DNA of 64,000 bases from Epilithonimonas caeni DSM 17710 (GCF_000426465.1 NZ_AUFK01000017.1:251044-315043), one strand, 5' to 3'. Positions 43,534 through 53,480 are shown, counted from the first letter of the stretch. Notes: generated by a model not told the origin, from the letters alone. Numbers and translations are program-made.

Positions 43534-44823
43534 TTAGTTTGCTTGTATAATTTCTTGGTTTTCTTCTAAAATATTTTCATCCAGCTTAATAGCTCCAGCT
43601 GCTCTATTTTTCAGTTCATCAACTACTTTAGCATAAACTTGAGTTGTTGTAACTTTACTGTGTCCAAGCATTTTACTAACTGTATAAATGTCTGTTCCTA
43701 AAGAAAGCTGCAATGTTGCAAAAGTATGTCTGAAGCAATGAAAAGTTATATGCTTTGTTATTCCAGCTGATTTGACCCATTTTTCGAGAGGTCTCGAAAT
43801 CCAAGAGCTATCTTGTAAATTTTCAAATACTAGCTGTTCGGGAAGTCTCGGAGTTCCGCATAAATGAATTGCTTGTTCAGAAATCGGTGTATACTCGACT
43901 CCTTTTGTTTTCTTTTGTCTAAATTGAATTTTGATTCTATTTGACTGAACATCAATTTCTTTCCACTTAAGCCTTTTAATATCACAATGTCTTAACCCTG
44001 TCAGTGCAGAAAATAAAGATGCTCTTTTCAATTCATCATTTTCACAAGGAGTATTTACTAAAAGATTAAGTTCCTCCAAAGAGAGATGTTCACGGAAAGA
44101 TTCTTGCTCTCCAATACCTTTAATCTTTGCTGATAAGTCAATTATAAAATAACCATCAATAAAAGCTTGGGAAACTATTGCCTTAAAAATAGAAAAGTAC
44201 GTTGCAGCACTATTATTTGAAAGAATTCCTTTCTTTTTTCCGCGATAGGGCGCCGATAAAAGATAAAGCTTAAAATCATCAGCAAAACTCAAATCAATTT
44301 TTGAAAATCTTAAATCATCTCCGGAAAACTCTATAATAAATTCAATTAAACACCTCCAGTTAGTTCTAATTGAATCAGAACTATTATTTGAGCCGTGTCT
44401 TTTCTTTAGCAACCTATTACAGTAATCTATAAATTTTTCTTTTTGTTTTTCTTGCAATTCGGCCTTAATAGCATCGCTATCACTATACAAGTCGACATTA
44501 TCATATTCTTTTTGGCGTAGTTTACGAATTCCATCAGCATATAACATTGTCTCCCTGTCACGCTCACTCTTACAAACTATAATTCCATTATCATCACGCT
44601 TTGGTTTAAAGGCTTTTGTCCCGTCCTTTAGGTTAGTTCTGCTTGTTCTTTTTTTATCCCATTCAACCGTATAAACAATTCTATTGAGATACTCCCTAGA
44701 ACGTTGCGGTTTATTTTTTCCAGCAATAAATACAGGATAACTCTCCAAATAGACATACCATTCATTTCTATCCTCAGCTTTACGCAATCTAACTGTAACT
44801 TGAGTTTTTGAAAGTTGTTTCAT
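43534..44823 (-). CDS. Tyrosine recombinase, ICE integrase
   Basis: 429 residues: an N-terminal arm-binding domain (QVTVRLRKAEDRNEWYVYLESYP), SAM-like core-binding domain, and catalytic domain with Arg in TGLRHCDIKRL (about 274), Lys in FRQKKTKG, HCFRHTFATLQ (about 362), GHSKVTTT (about 385) and nucleophile Tyr in VYAKVV (about 396). All six catalytic positions are present. It sits near the right end of the element and marks integration and excision by tyrosine recombination. Confidence 0.93.
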   Translation of the reverse strand: MKQLSKTQVTVRLRKAEDRNEWYVYLESYPVFIAGKNKPQRSREYLNRIVYTVEWDKKRTSRTNLKDGTKAFKPKRDDNGIIVCKSERDRETMLYADGIRKLRQKEYDNVDLYSDSDAIKAELQEKQKEKFIDYCNRLLKKRHGSNNSSDSIRTNWRCLIEFIIEFSGDDLRFSKIDLSFADDFKLYLLSAPYRGKKKGILSNNSAATYFSIFKAIVSQAFIDGYFIIDLSAKIKGIGEQESFREHLSLEELNLLVNTPCENDELKRASLFSALTGLRHCDIKRLKWKEIDVQSNRIKIQFRQKKTKGVEYTPISEQAIHLCGTPRLPEQLVFENLQDSSWISRPLEKWVKSAGITKHITFHCFRHTFATLQLSLGTDIYTVSKMLGHSKVTTTQVYAKVVDELKNRAAGAIKLDENILEENQEIIQAN

Positions 44824-44827
44824 AAGC

Positions 44828-45382
44828 TTAATCTATAGTACCATTATATAATTTGTCAATCTCGCTTTTTGGAGCATAAACATAATTACCAATTTGACGG
44901 GTGGGAATTGAGTACTTTCTGATATGCTTGTATACACTCGTATCGTGTAACTGAAATTTTTTGGAAATCTCACCAATAGTATAGCAATTCTCTTCAGAAA
45001 GATCATACAAGTTAGGATTAGAATTTTTCTTTTCAATCTTTTCTTTAGATGCCGGAGGAAACATTTCTTGCAAAACTTCACGATTTACTTTTATTAAACG
45101 AGTTCCTTCATTAATAGAAGGTATTACATTTTGTTTGATAAGTCTATAAAGTGTTCTTTTTGCAATGTCAAAGAGTAAAACAGCTTCAGGGACTGTCAAG
45201 AGAATTTTATCTAAAGGAATCTGATCAATCAGTTCTTGTCTTTTTAATTCTAATTTTTCTTGACGCTTTCTTTTCTGGTAAGCATTTTTTATACACTGCT
45301 CACGACAATAAAATGAAGTTACTGTCTTAGGTATAAATTCCTGCGAACAATGCAGACATTCTCTTTTAATCCTTTTAATCAT
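44828..45382 (-). CDS. Excisionase-like protein with zinc finger and two helix-turn-helix motifs
   Basis: The start is placed at ATG 45382 (MIKRIKRECLHCSQEFIP); the frame is open further upstream but runs across repeated DNA. 184 residues: a CLHC...FYCREQC zinc-ribbon-like motif (9-30), then an HTH near KILLTVPEAVLLFDIAKRTLYRLIKQNVIPSI, and a second near CYTIGEISKKFQLHDTSVYKHIRKYSI. Its stop lies 4 bases before the integrase gene. A recombination directionality factor or integrase regulator is likely. Confidence 0.65.
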   Translation of the reverse strand: MIKRIKRECLHCSQEFIPKTVTSFYCREQCIKNAYQKRKRQEKLELKRQELIDQIPLDKILLTVPEAVLLFDIAKRTLYRLIKQNVIPSINEGTRLIKVNREVLQEMFPPASKEKIEKKNSNPNLYDLSEENCYTIGEISKKFQLHDTSVYKHIRKYSIPTRQIGNYVYAPKSEIDKLYNGTID

Positions 45383-45415
45383 ACATATAGAAAAACTAAA
45401 GGTAAGAAAAAAAAT

Positions 45416-45467
45416 CTTAAGTGCCACATCTTCTCTGCTTAAGTGCCGGTACAAATATGGTACAAAT
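45416..45467. repeat. Paired direct repeats at the element end
   Basis: CTTAAGTGCC occurs twice (45416-45425, 45438-45447; starts 22 bases apart), followed by GGTACAAAT twice (45448-45456, 45459-45467; starts 11 bases apart). They lie between the excisionase-like gene and the chromosomal dnaK terminator, where integrase arm-type or excisionase sites are expected. Confidence 0.55.
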
Positions 45468-45520
45468 GTGTAATAAAAAACACTTAAAAAAGCACAAAAT
45501 CAAAAATCTTTGAAAAAACA

Positions 45521-45554
45521 AAAATCCCCACAAACATACGCCTGTGGGGATTTT
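45521..45554 (-). terminator. dnaK terminator
   Basis: AAAATCCCCACA (45521-45532) pairs perfectly with TGTGGGGATTTT (45543-45554) around a 10-base loop. On the minus strand it is followed by a T-rich tract, 31 bases past the dnaK stop. Confidence 0.88.
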
Positions 45555-45585
45555 CTATATTTTGTTAATTAATATTAATCAATAA

Positions 45586-47478
45586 CTACTTAACTTCTTC
45601 AAAGTCTGCATCCTGGACATCCTCTGTTCCGTTTGCATTTCCTTGAGACTGCCCTGCATCTGCACCTTGAGCCTGTTGACCTTGCGCATACATTTCTTCT
45701 GAAGCTGCCATCCAAGCTGCATCAAGAGCTTCGGTCTTAGCTTTCACATCATCGCTGTTTTTAGCTTCAAAAGCGGTTTTCAATTCTGCGTGAGCAGTTT
45801 CGATTGCGGCTTTTTTGTCTGCAGATAATTTGTCGCCAAATTCTTTCAATTGCTTTTCTGTCTGGAAGATCAATCCGTCTGCTTTGTTGAAGATCTCAAC
45901 TTCCTCTTTCTTCTTAGCATCTGCTGCAGAATTTTCCTGAGCTTCTTTCTTCATTCTTTCGATTTCCTCATCAGAAAGACCTGAAGAAGCCTGAATTTTA
46001 ATAGACTGCTCTTTTCCGGTTCCTTTATCTTTAGCAGAAACGCTCAAGATCCCGTTTGCATCGATATCGAAAGTAACTTCGATCTGAGGAACTCCTCTTT
46101 GTGCCGGTGGAATATCTGTCAGGTCAAATCTACCAATCTCTTTGTTATCATTGAACATTGGTCTTTCCCCCTGTCCTACTCTGATGCTTACAGCCGGCTG
46201 ATTGTCAGAAGCTGTAGAGAAAATTTCAGATTTTTTAGTTGGGATAGTCGTGTTCGCTTCAATTAATTTAGTGAAAACAGATCCCATTGTTTCGATACCC
46301 AAAGAAAGCGGCGTAACATCCAACAAAAGAACGTCTTTTACATCTCCTGTCAAAACCCCACCTTGGATAGCTGCCCCAATGGCTACAACCTCATCCGGAT
46401 TAACGCCTTTTGAAGGTTTTTTACCGAAGAATTTTTCTACTTCTTCCTGGATGATCGGGATTCTTGTAGAACCACCTACCAAAATTACTTCGTCGATATC
46501 TGAAGTAGATAAGCCTGCGTCTTTCAATGCTTTAGCAACCGGTTCCATAGAACGTCTTACCAAGTCTGCAGATAACTGCTCGAATTTAGCTTTAGTCAAA
46601 GTCTTAACCAGGTGTTTAGGGCCTGTAGCTGTAGCTGTAATATAAGGAAGATTGATCTCAGTTTGAGGAGAAGAGGACAACTCGATTTTAGCTTTTTCAG
46701 CCGCTTCTTTCAATCTTTGTAATGCGATTGCATCAGATTTCAAGTCAACACCTTCTTCAGCTTTGAATTCGTCTGCCATCCAATTAATGATTACATCATC
46801 AAAGTCATCGCCACCTAAATGCGTGTCCCCGTTTGTAGACAACACTTCAAAAACGCCATCTCCTAGATCAAGGATAGAGATATCGAAAGTACCACCTCCT
46901 AAATCGTAAACTGCGATTTTTTGGTCTTTGTGAGATTTGTCCATACCATAAGCCAAAGCTGCTGCCGTAGGCTCATTGATGATTCTTTCCACTTTAAGAC
47001 CTGCAATTTCTCCGGCTTCTTTAGTAGCCTGTCTTTGAGCATCGTTAAAGTAAGCCGGAACAGTGATCACTGCTCTTGTCACTTCTTGTCCAAGATAATC
47101 TTCAGCAGTTTTCTTCATTTTCTGAAGCGTCATTGCAGAAATTTCCTGTGGCGTATATTCTCTGTCGTCTATCTTTACTTTCACTGTATCGTTTGGTCCA
47201 GGAACTACTTCATAAGGAACTCTGGAAATCTCCTGAGCATCTTCTTTGAAGTGTGTCCCGATAAATCTTTTGATAGAATATATCGTTTTCTTTGGATTCG
47301 TTACAGCCTGTCTTTTTGCAGGGTCTCCCACTTTTCTTTCTCCATCTTCTGTAAATGCCACGATAGAAGGTGTTGTTCTTTTACCTTCTGCATTAGGGAT
47401 AACTACAGCATCTTTACCTTCCATTACTGCAACGCAAGAGTTGGTAGTACCTAAGTCAATTCCAATTATTTTACTCAT
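45586..47478 (-). CDS. dnaK: Chaperone DnaK (Hsp70)
   Basis: 630 residues, full length: [18 protein letters not shown], the ATPase motifs [14 protein letters not shown] and [12 protein letters not shown], the interdomain linker [19 protein letters not shown], and a Glu/Lys-rich lid ending [12 protein letters not shown]. It is the first recognisable core gene beyond the mobile element. It works with DnaJ/GrpE on nascent and stress-damaged proteins. A palindrome in the promoter region suggests repressor control. Confidence 0.98.
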   Translation of the reverse strand: MSKIIGIDLGTTNSCVAVMEGKDAVVIPNAEGKRTTPSIVAFTEDGERKVGDPAKRQAVTNPKKTIYSIKRFIGTHFKEDAQEISRVPYEVVPGPNDTVKVKIDDREYTPQEISAMTLQKMKKTAEDYLGQEVTRAVITVPAYFNDAQRQATKEAGEIAGLKVERIINEPTAAALAYGMDKSHKDQKIAVYDLGGGTFDISILDLGDGVFEVLSTNGDTHLGGDDFDDVIINWMADEFKAEEGVDLKSDAIALQRLKEAAEKAKIELSSSPQTEINLPYITATATGPKHLVKTLTKAKFEQLSADLVRRSMEPVAKALKDAGLSTSDIDEVILVGGSTRIPIIQEEVEKFFGKKPSKGVNPDEVVAIGAAIQGGVLTGDVKDVLLLDVTPLSLGIETMGSVFTKLIEANTTIPTKKSEIFSTASDNQPAVSIRVGQGERPMFNDNKEIGRFDLTDIPPAQRGVPQIEVTFDIDANGILSVSAKDKGTGKEQSIKIQASSGLSDEEIERMKKEAQENSAADAKKKEEVEIFNKADGLIFQTEKQLKEFGDKLSADKKAAIETAHAELKTAFEAKNSDDVKAKTEALDAAWMAASEEMYAQGQQAQGADAGQSQGNANGTEDVQDADFEEVK

Positions 47479-47554
47479 TTTTATATGTTATTTTTTGTTA
47501 TTATTAATTATTTACAATCAGCAATTCTCAATATTTGTACCACGACATAAAAAG

Positions 47555-47567
47555 TGACAAATTGTCA
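47555..47567. promoter_or_regulatory. Palindrome TGACAA-A-TTGTCA upstream of dnaK
   Basis: A perfect 6+1+6 dyad about 77 bases upstream of the dnaK start codon, next to promoter-like AT-rich sequence. It is not a CIRCE element. It could be an operator for heat-shock control. Confidence 0.4.
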
Positions 47568-47576
47568 TTAAGAAAA

Positions 47577-47599
47577 AAACTCCGTATGGGACGGAGTTT
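47577..47599 (-). terminator. Terminator of the metalloprotease gene
   Basis: AAACTCCGT-ATGGG-ACGGAGTTT, a perfect 9-bp stem. On the minus strand it is followed by TTTT, 24 bases past the protease stop and upstream of dnaK. Confidence 0.88.
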
Positions 47600-47623
47600 C
47601 ATTTAAGTCAAATTTTAGTTAGT

Positions 47624-48868
47624 TTAGTGTTTGATAAATTTCATTGACTTGATGAAATTACCATTATCATAAGTTCTTACATAATAAGTTCCAACTGGAA
47701 GACTTTTTACATCAATTTTATCTGTTTCATTATTGATGTTTGCCTTTTTTACCAATCTCCCATCATTACCGAAAATCTCAACCTCATTGATTTTAACCAA
47801 AGGAGATGCAATAGAAATATAATTAACAGCTGGATTTGGGAAAACATTAATTGAAATTGATTTTTCTACATCATCAACTGCTAAAAGAGAACAAGCGTTA
47901 GAATTCAATAGGCTAGCTCTTGGACCAGCCATTGTATTTTGTGCAATTGTTTTCTGGTCATTGGAGAACATTGCCATTTGTCTATCATAAACGTAATCCA
48001 TATAATTCATATACATCGCACCAAGCGTGGTAGAAACACAGGTATATATATTCACATTAGTTGGTTTAGTAAAGTGTGGATAGTATGTCGCAGGTGTATC
48101 TGCGCAGAAATCATCCCATCCTGTTTTCCCACAATTATTTTTATTTGGAGTATCACCATAATCCTCAACAGAACCCCAAGGATGCTCTAATCCAAAATAG
48201 TGGCCAATCTCGTGAGTAGCAGTTCTTCCTAAATTATAAGGATATGCCGCTGTTCCGGTTGTCCCAAATTGTTTGTATCCAATCGCAAGACCATCATATG
48301 CCGCACCTGCAGAATCCGGTAAATAAGCCCAGCCAAGATAATCTTCGCTCATATTTCCTACCCAAATGTTGAGATACTTTGTAGGATCCCAAGCCACCAA
48401 ACCAGATGATTTGTAATAATTGTCATCAAAATTGAAATTGGCAGAAACAGATTTTCTTTCGATACCTGTAGTTGTAGAGCCATCAGGTTTCTTTGTTGCC
48501 ATACAGAATGCTAATTCCATATCTGCAGCTACACCTTGGAAACCAGCCGGAACAATCGTACTGAAATCCGAATTCAGTTTACGGTAGTCATTATTCAATA
48601 CTGTTAACTGAGAAGCAATCTGAGCGTCAGAAATATTCATTGTGGTATTTGAATATAGCACGTGGACAACAACAGGAATTGTAACAAGTCCTGCTTTTTT
48701 AGATTTGTAGTCATTGTGTACCAAGAAATCTTTCAAAGCTTCCCGGTTAGCTTTTGCTTGTGGATTGGCTGCGAAAAACTCTGCCATCTTCTTATCTGTT
48801 CCACAAGTTCTCTGTCCATAAACATTCAAACAAAGAACACTTACTAATGTTAATAGAATTTTCTTCAT
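47624..48868 (-). CDS. Secreted M43-type zinc metalloprotease with T9SS sorting domain
   Basis: 414 residues: signal peptide (LLTLVSVLCLNVYGQ), protease domain with THEIGHYFGLEHPWG (HExxHxxGxxH zinc site), the downstream MNYMDY Met-turn, and a C-terminal T9SS type A sorting domain (NVFPNPAVNYISI ... LPVGTYYVRTYDNGNFIKSMKFIKH). It would be exported by Sec and then the type IX system, as with other pappalysin-type flavobacterial proteases. Confidence 0.93.
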   Translation of the reverse strand: MKKILLTLVSVLCLNVYGQRTCGTDKKMAEFFAANPQAKANREALKDFLVHNDYKSKKAGLVTIPVVVHVLYSNTTMNISDAQIASQLTVLNNDYRKLNSDFSTIVPAGFQGVAADMELAFCMATKKPDGSTTTGIERKSVSANFNFDDNYYKSSGLVAWDPTKYLNIWVGNMSEDYLGWAYLPDSAGAAYDGLAIGYKQFGTTGTAAYPYNLGRTATHEIGHYFGLEHPWGSVEDYGDTPNKNNCGKTGWDDFCADTPATYYPHFTKPTNVNIYTCVSTTLGAMYMNYMDYVYDRQMAMFSNDQKTIAQNTMAGPRASLLNSNACSLLAVDDVEKSISINVFPNPAVNYISIASPLVKINEVEIFGNDGRLVKKANINNETDKIDVKSLPVGTYYVRTYDNGNFIKSMKFIKH

Positions 48869-49063
48869 ATTTATATTTTTTCAATAAAAGGGAAGCAAAT
48901 GTATAAATTTTTTCGAAAAAACAATAGACTTTTATTGATTTTTTAATAAAACTGGGAAAATGTAGATTTTATGGGATATGTTGATGTATTTAAAATTTAA
49001 TTGACATTTAAGAAACATAATGAACAGGCAAAACATTGTAGTTTACAATCCCAAATTAATACA

Positions 49064-51172
49064 ATGGATTTTACTAATTTTGAGATTATCAAAAACCCTA
49101 TAATGGCACAAGAATTTAATCCGCGCGACGTCACTTGGCTTGGCTTTAATGCCAGAGTATTGCAGGAAGCAATGGACAAGAGCGTCCCTATACATCTCAG
49201 AATTCGTTTTCTTGGAATTTTCTCCAACAATCTGGATGAGTTTTTCCGAGTCAGAGTTGCAGGACTGAAACGTGCGATGGATTTCAAACAAAAAGTTTTG
49301 GCAGAGTCTTTTTATGATGCGCCTTCCAAAATTTTACAAAAAATAAATAAGCTTGTTATCCACCAACAAGAGGATTTTGACAAAACGTGGAAAGATGTTC
49401 AGCGCGAAATGGCGAAAGAAAAGGTTTTCATCAAAGACCACGAACATCTTACAAAAGAACAAAAGGATTTCGTCGTGAAATATTTTGATGAGGAGGTAGA
49501 ATCCAATGTGATCCCGATATTGCTTCACGATAACAAACCGATGCCATACCTGCGTGAAAAAAGTCTTTTCATTGGTATTGCAATGCGTAGAAAAGAATGG
49601 CAATACGAAAGTCAATATGCTATCATAGAACTTCCTGTGACTGCAAATGGTAGATTTGTCCTGTTGCCGACTCAAAATCCGGAGCAAAAAGATGTAATGC
49701 TTTTGGAGGATGTCATCATTCATAATCTTCCCCATATTTTTTCTTATTTTGGTTATGATGAGTTTACAGCACATTGTTTCAAAGTGACAAAAGATGCCGA
49801 GTTTGACCTTGACAACGATATCAAAACAACTTTGGCAGATAAAATCGAAAAAGGAATCAAAAGCCGACGAAAAGGAAAACCGACACGTTTTGTCTTCGAT
49901 AAAGAAATGGACAAGGCCCTGCTGGAATTTCTTATCAAAAAATTAAATCTCACCAAAAAAGACAGTATCATTCCGGGACAGAAGATCCATAATTTCAGAC
50001 ATTTTATGGATTTTCCCGATGTCTTCAAAGCTTATCAAAAGCCTGTAGAAAGAACATCTTTCATCCATCCGGAATTCGCCAACAAACAAAGGGTCACAGA
50101 TGTCATTATCAAAAAAGATGTTTTATTGACTTTCCCCTATCATTCGTATGATTCAGTAATCGATCTATTGAGAGAATCGGCGATGGACCCTGACGTGAAA
50201 TCTATACAGATCACAGCTTATAGACTAGCCTCAAGCTCCAAAATTATAAATGCGCTTATCAATGCTGTACGAAACGGAAAAGAAGTAACCGTAATGTTGG
50301 AACTGCGCGCCAGATTTGATGAGGAGAACAACCTTGGATGGAAAGACCGATTGGAACTGGAAGGTGTAAAGGTACTTTTGGGAATCCCGAATAAAAAAGT
50401 CCACGCCAAACTGTGTGTCATCAAAAAAAGAGTCAATAACAGAACTATACAATATGGCTTTGTAAGCACGGGAAACTTCAACGAGAAAACTGCCAAGATC
50501 TACGGAGACCATTTACTGATGACGTCCAACAGGGCAATAATGGCAGATATTAATAAAGTTTTCAATGTTCTGAACAAACCCAAAGCAGACCCAACAGCAG
50601 TTCTGAAAACCTGCAAAAGTCTGATGGTCTGCCCACAGTTCATGAGAGAAAAGATCATTGCCCATATCGACAAAGAAATCGAAGAAGCCAGAGCTGGAAG
50701 AAAGGCCGAGATGATAATCAAAGTCAATTCATTGAGCGACAAAACATTGATTCTTAAACTCTACGAGGCGGCAAATGCCGGTGTCGATACCAAAATGATC
50801 GTCCGGGGAATTTATTGTGCCGTGAATCAAAAAAATTTCAAGAAAAAAATATATGCCATCAGTATTGTGGACGAATACCTGGAACATGCCAGGGTAATGT
50901 ATTTCTATAATAAAGGTGCAGAAAATATGTACATCTCATCTGCCGATTGGATGACAAGAAATCTGGATTACAGAATAGAGGCTGCCGTTCCGGTCTTACA
51001 AAAAAATCTGAAAAAAGAGTTGAAAGAGCTTCTGCAAATCCAATTGAAAGATAATGTAAAAGCCCGAATTCTTGATAAAAATATGAGAAACGAATATGTA
51101 GAATCTGATAAGAAAAACGAAAACAGGTCGCAGATTGAAACCTATCATTATCTCAAAAATCAGAAATATTAA
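49064..51172 (+). CDS. ppk1: Polyphosphate kinase 1
   Basis: The start is ATG 49064 (MDFTNFEIIKNPIMAQEFN); the frame is open to a TTG at 49001. 702 residues: the N-terminal domain with WLGFNARVLQEAMD and FLGIFSNNLDEFFRVRVAGLKR, and the PLD-like catalytic domains with KKVHAKLCVIKKR, whose His (about 445) is the phospho-acceptor, and STGNFNEKTAKIYGDH. It reversibly makes polyphosphate from ATP. The exopolyphosphatase gene follows 41 bases on. Confidence 0.95.
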   Translation: MDFTNFEIIKNPIMAQEFNPRDVTWLGFNARVLQEAMDKSVPIHLRIRFLGIFSNNLDEFFRVRVAGLKRAMDFKQKVLAESFYDAPSKILQKINKLVIHQQEDFDKTWKDVQREMAKEKVFIKDHEHLTKEQKDFVVKYFDEEVESNVIPILLHDNKPMPYLREKSLFIGIAMRRKEWQYESQYAIIELPVTANGRFVLLPTQNPEQKDVMLLEDVIIHNLPHIFSYFGYDEFTAHCFKVTKDAEFDLDNDIKTTLADKIEKGIKSRRKGKPTRFVFDKEMDKALLEFLIKKLNLTKKDSIIPGQKIHNFRHFMDFPDVFKAYQKPVERTSFIHPEFANKQRVTDVIIKKDVLLTFPYHSYDSVIDLLRESAMDPDVKSIQITAYRLASSSKIINALINAVRNGKEVTVMLELRARFDEENNLGWKDRLELEGVKVLLGIPNKKVHAKLCVIKKRVNNRTIQYGFVSTGNFNEKTAKIYGDHLLMTSNRAIMADINKVFNVLNKPKADPTAVLKTCKSLMVCPQFMREKIIAHIDKEIEEARAGRKAEMIIKVNSLSDKTLILKLYEAANAGVDTKMIVRGIYCAVNQKNFKKKIYAISIVDEYLEHARVMYFYNKGAENMYISSADWMTRNLDYRIEAAVPVLQKNLKKELKELLQIQLKDNVKARILDKNMRNEYVESDKKNENRSQIETYHYLKNQKY

Positions 51173-51213
51173 TAATTTACTTTAATTTTATACTCTAATC
51201 CGTCTCAATAAAA

Positions 51214-52104
51214 ATGATAATTGCCGCAATAGATATAGGCAGTAATGCCGCAAGACTGCTCATCAACGAAGTCAAAGAAATAAAAGGACAAGCAGAATTC
51301 ACGAAACTGAATCTCCTGAGAATCCCTTTGAGATTAGGCTTTGATGTGTTTAGCAACGGTGAGATTGGTACAGAGAGAAAGCAGATGGTGATCAACACGA
51401 TGAAGATTTTCAGTCAACTAATGACAATGTACAAAGTCGAACATTATCGTGCCTGTGCTACCAGTGCTATGCGTGATGCGAAAAACGGACAAGAGATCAT
51501 CGACATCGTAAAAGAACAAGCCGGTATCAATATCGAGATCATTACAGGGGACGAAGAAGCAACCTTGATTTATGAAAATCATGTTGCGGAAGGCCTGGAC
51601 AAAGATTTCGCTTATCTTTATGTGGATGTTGGGGGCGGTTCTACCGAGTTGACATTCTATGAAAACAACAAGATGAAGTACGAACATTCTTTCAACATCG
51701 GGACAATCAGACTGTTAAATGGTTTTGTAACTCCAAATATCTGGGAGGAAATGAAAGCCGAGATCAAAGATAAGATCAAGAGCAAACAGCCGATTGTTGC
51801 GATCGGTTCCGGCGGCAATATCAACAAAATATTCTCACTCAGCAAAACCAAAGACGGTAGACCAATGCCGGTCTCTGTCATCAAAAAATATCTGAAAGAG
51901 ATGCAAAACCTGTCTGTAGAAGAGAGAATGCATCGATATCAGTTCCGCGAAGACCGCGCCGATGTTATCGTGCCGGCCCTTCAAATCTTCAACAATGTGA
52001 TGACCTGGTCAGATATCAGACACATCTATGTCCCAAAAATCTCTGTTGCAGATGGCTTGGTAAAAAGCATCTACTCCAATCTGAAGAAAAAGAAAACAAA
52101 ATAA
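51214..52104 (+). CDS. ppx: Ppx/GppA-family exopolyphosphatase
   Basis: 296 residues with the actin-like ATPase motifs AAIDIGSNAARLLI at the N-terminus, ATSAMRDAKNG, and YVDVGGGSTELTFYE, then GSGGNINKIF. It is the short form lacking the C-terminal HD domain. Paired with ppk1, it balances polyphosphate synthesis and breakdown. Confidence 0.93.
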   Translation: MIIAAIDIGSNAARLLINEVKEIKGQAEFTKLNLLRIPLRLGFDVFSNGEIGTERKQMVINTMKIFSQLMTMYKVEHYRACATSAMRDAKNGQEIIDIVKEQAGINIEIITGDEEATLIYENHVAEGLDKDFAYLYVDVGGGSTELTFYENNKMKYEHSFNIGTIRLLNGFVTPNIWEEMKAEIKDKIKSKQPIVAIGSGGNINKIFSLSKTKDGRPMPVSVIKKYLKEMQNLSVEERMHRYQFREDRADVIVPALQIFNNVMTWSDIRHIYVPKISVADGLVKSIYSNLKKKKTK

Positions 52105-52170
52105 TCATTTATCATTTATCATTTATCATTTATCATTTATCATTTATCATTTATCATTTATCATTTATCA
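52104..52170. repeat. Tandem 7-mer repeat (ATCATTT)9
   Basis: Nine full copies of ATCATTT plus ATCA, starting on the last base of the ppx stop codon and ending 70 bases before the LLM gene. Perfect in every unit. Confidence 0.97.
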
Positions 52171-52240
52171 AAATTACCCTACATCAATGTGAATCAAATT
52201 CCTAAGTCCTAATTTTGTTTCTATAAAAAATGAGACTATT

Positions 52241-53260
52241 ATGGAATTAGGAATAGGAATGTTCGGAGATGTTTCTCTTGACACAAAAACCGGAAAATAT
52301 AGAGATGCAAGCATAAAACTTAACGAGATCCTTGAGCAGGTAAAACTAATGGACCAGGTCGGTCTGGATGTATTTGCGATGGGCGAACATCACCGTGCAG
52401 ATTATGCCGTTTCTTCTCCTGAGATCCTTTTGGCCGCTGCTGCAAGTATCACAAATAATATTAAACTGGCAAGCGGCGTAACAGTTCTTAGTTCATCAGA
52501 ACCCGTAAAGGTTTATGAAGATTTCTCGATGATAGATTTGATTTCAAAAGGTCGTGCAGAGATTTTCGTAGGCCGGGGAAGCTTCATAGAATCTTTTCCT
52601 TTGTACGGCTATGATTTATCAGACTACAATCAGCTTTTTGAAGAAAAATTGGATTTATTATTGAAGATCAATAACGAAGAAAATGTAAGCTGGAGCGGAA
52701 TATTAAGAAGACCAATGGAAAACCAGACGGTTTATCCAAGAGCTTTCAACAACGGTGTTTTACCAATCTGGGTTGCTGTTGGCGGAACTCCTGAATCTGT
52801 TCTAAGAGCGGCCAAATTAGGATTACCCTTGATTGTTGCCATCATCGGCGGAAGGCCAAAACAATTCAAAAACCTCATCGAGTTTTACAAACAGGAATAT
52901 CTGAGAGCAGGACACGACGAGAGCAAAATGCAGATTGCCATCCATTCCCACACTTTTGTAAGCGATAACCAGGATGTGATTGACCAATATTTCTTCAACT
53001 ACAAATCCCAAATGGACAGAATTGGCAGAAGCCGGGGATGGGCTCCATACACCAAAGAGCAATATGATGGCGGAAGAAGCAAAGAAGGCGCATTATTCGT
53101 TGGAAGCGCAGATGAAGTTGCGGAGAAGATCAATGATGTGAAAGAGTTCTTTGGACTCTCGAGATTCATCGGTCATATGGATGTTGGGGACCCATCTCAC
53201 GATATAATGATGAAATCTATCGAATTATTCGGAGAAAAAGTGGCGCCACAAGTCAGATGA
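52241..53260 (+). CDS. LLM-class flavin-dependent oxidoreductase
   Basis: 339 residues: MELGIGMFGDV, FAMGEHHRADYAVSSPEILLAAAAS, IKLASGVTVLSSSEPVKVYEDFSMIDLISKGRAEIFVGRGSF and WVAVGGTPESVLRAAKLGLPLIVAIIGG are typical of luciferase-like monooxygenases. They use reduced FMN or F420 in related proteins; the substrate is not known here. It stands alone between a tandem repeat and a terminator. Confidence 0.93.
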   Translation: MELGIGMFGDVSLDTKTGKYRDASIKLNEILEQVKLMDQVGLDVFAMGEHHRADYAVSSPEILLAAAASITNNIKLASGVTVLSSSEPVKVYEDFSMIDLISKGRAEIFVGRGSFIESFPLYGYDLSDYNQLFEEKLDLLLKINNEENVSWSGILRRPMENQTVYPRAFNNGVLPIWVAVGGTPESVLRAAKLGLPLIVAIIGGRPKQFKNLIEFYKQEYLRAGHDESKMQIAIHSHTFVSDNQDVIDQYFFNYKSQMDRIGRSRGWAPYTKEQYDGGRSKEGALFVGSADEVAEKINDVKEFFGLSRFIGHMDVGDPSHDIMMKSIELFGEKVAPQVR

Positions 53261-53311
53261 TCAGATTTTGCAGACGTTACAATTAACAAAAAAATAAAAT
53301 TCAAATAATGG

Positions 53312-53350
53312 ATGCCAAAAATATTTTGATAATGTTTTTGGCATTTTTGT
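53312..53350 (+). terminator. Terminator after the LLM gene
   Basis: ATGCCAAAAA (53312-53321) pairs perfectly with TTTTTGGCAT (53335-53344), followed by TTTTGT, 52 bases past the stop. Confidence 0.75.
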
Positions 53351-53480
53351 TTCAATAAAAACCATTCATTTTAATTGAATATTAATTAAAAAACCTTAAA
53401 TATTTATTAAGATTCAATTAAAACCGCATCCGATATTTATATTCATTTTTGCTCGAATCTAATAAAAAAATAAAGTAAAA

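Noticed and set aside
44828-45585. tRNA gene as the ICE attachment site
   Set aside because: No cloverleaf, T-loop GTTCRANNC or CCA end is visible here; the two stem-loops present are a dnaK terminator and short repeats.
46202-46645. 147-residue + strand ORF inside dnaK
   Set aside because: Antisense shadow of a highly conserved gene with biased codon use.
52104-52170. CRISPR array at the tandem repeat
   Set aside because: The 7-bp unit is contiguous with no spacers and there are no cas genes; it is a simple microsatellite. No CRISPR array was seen anywhere in the window.
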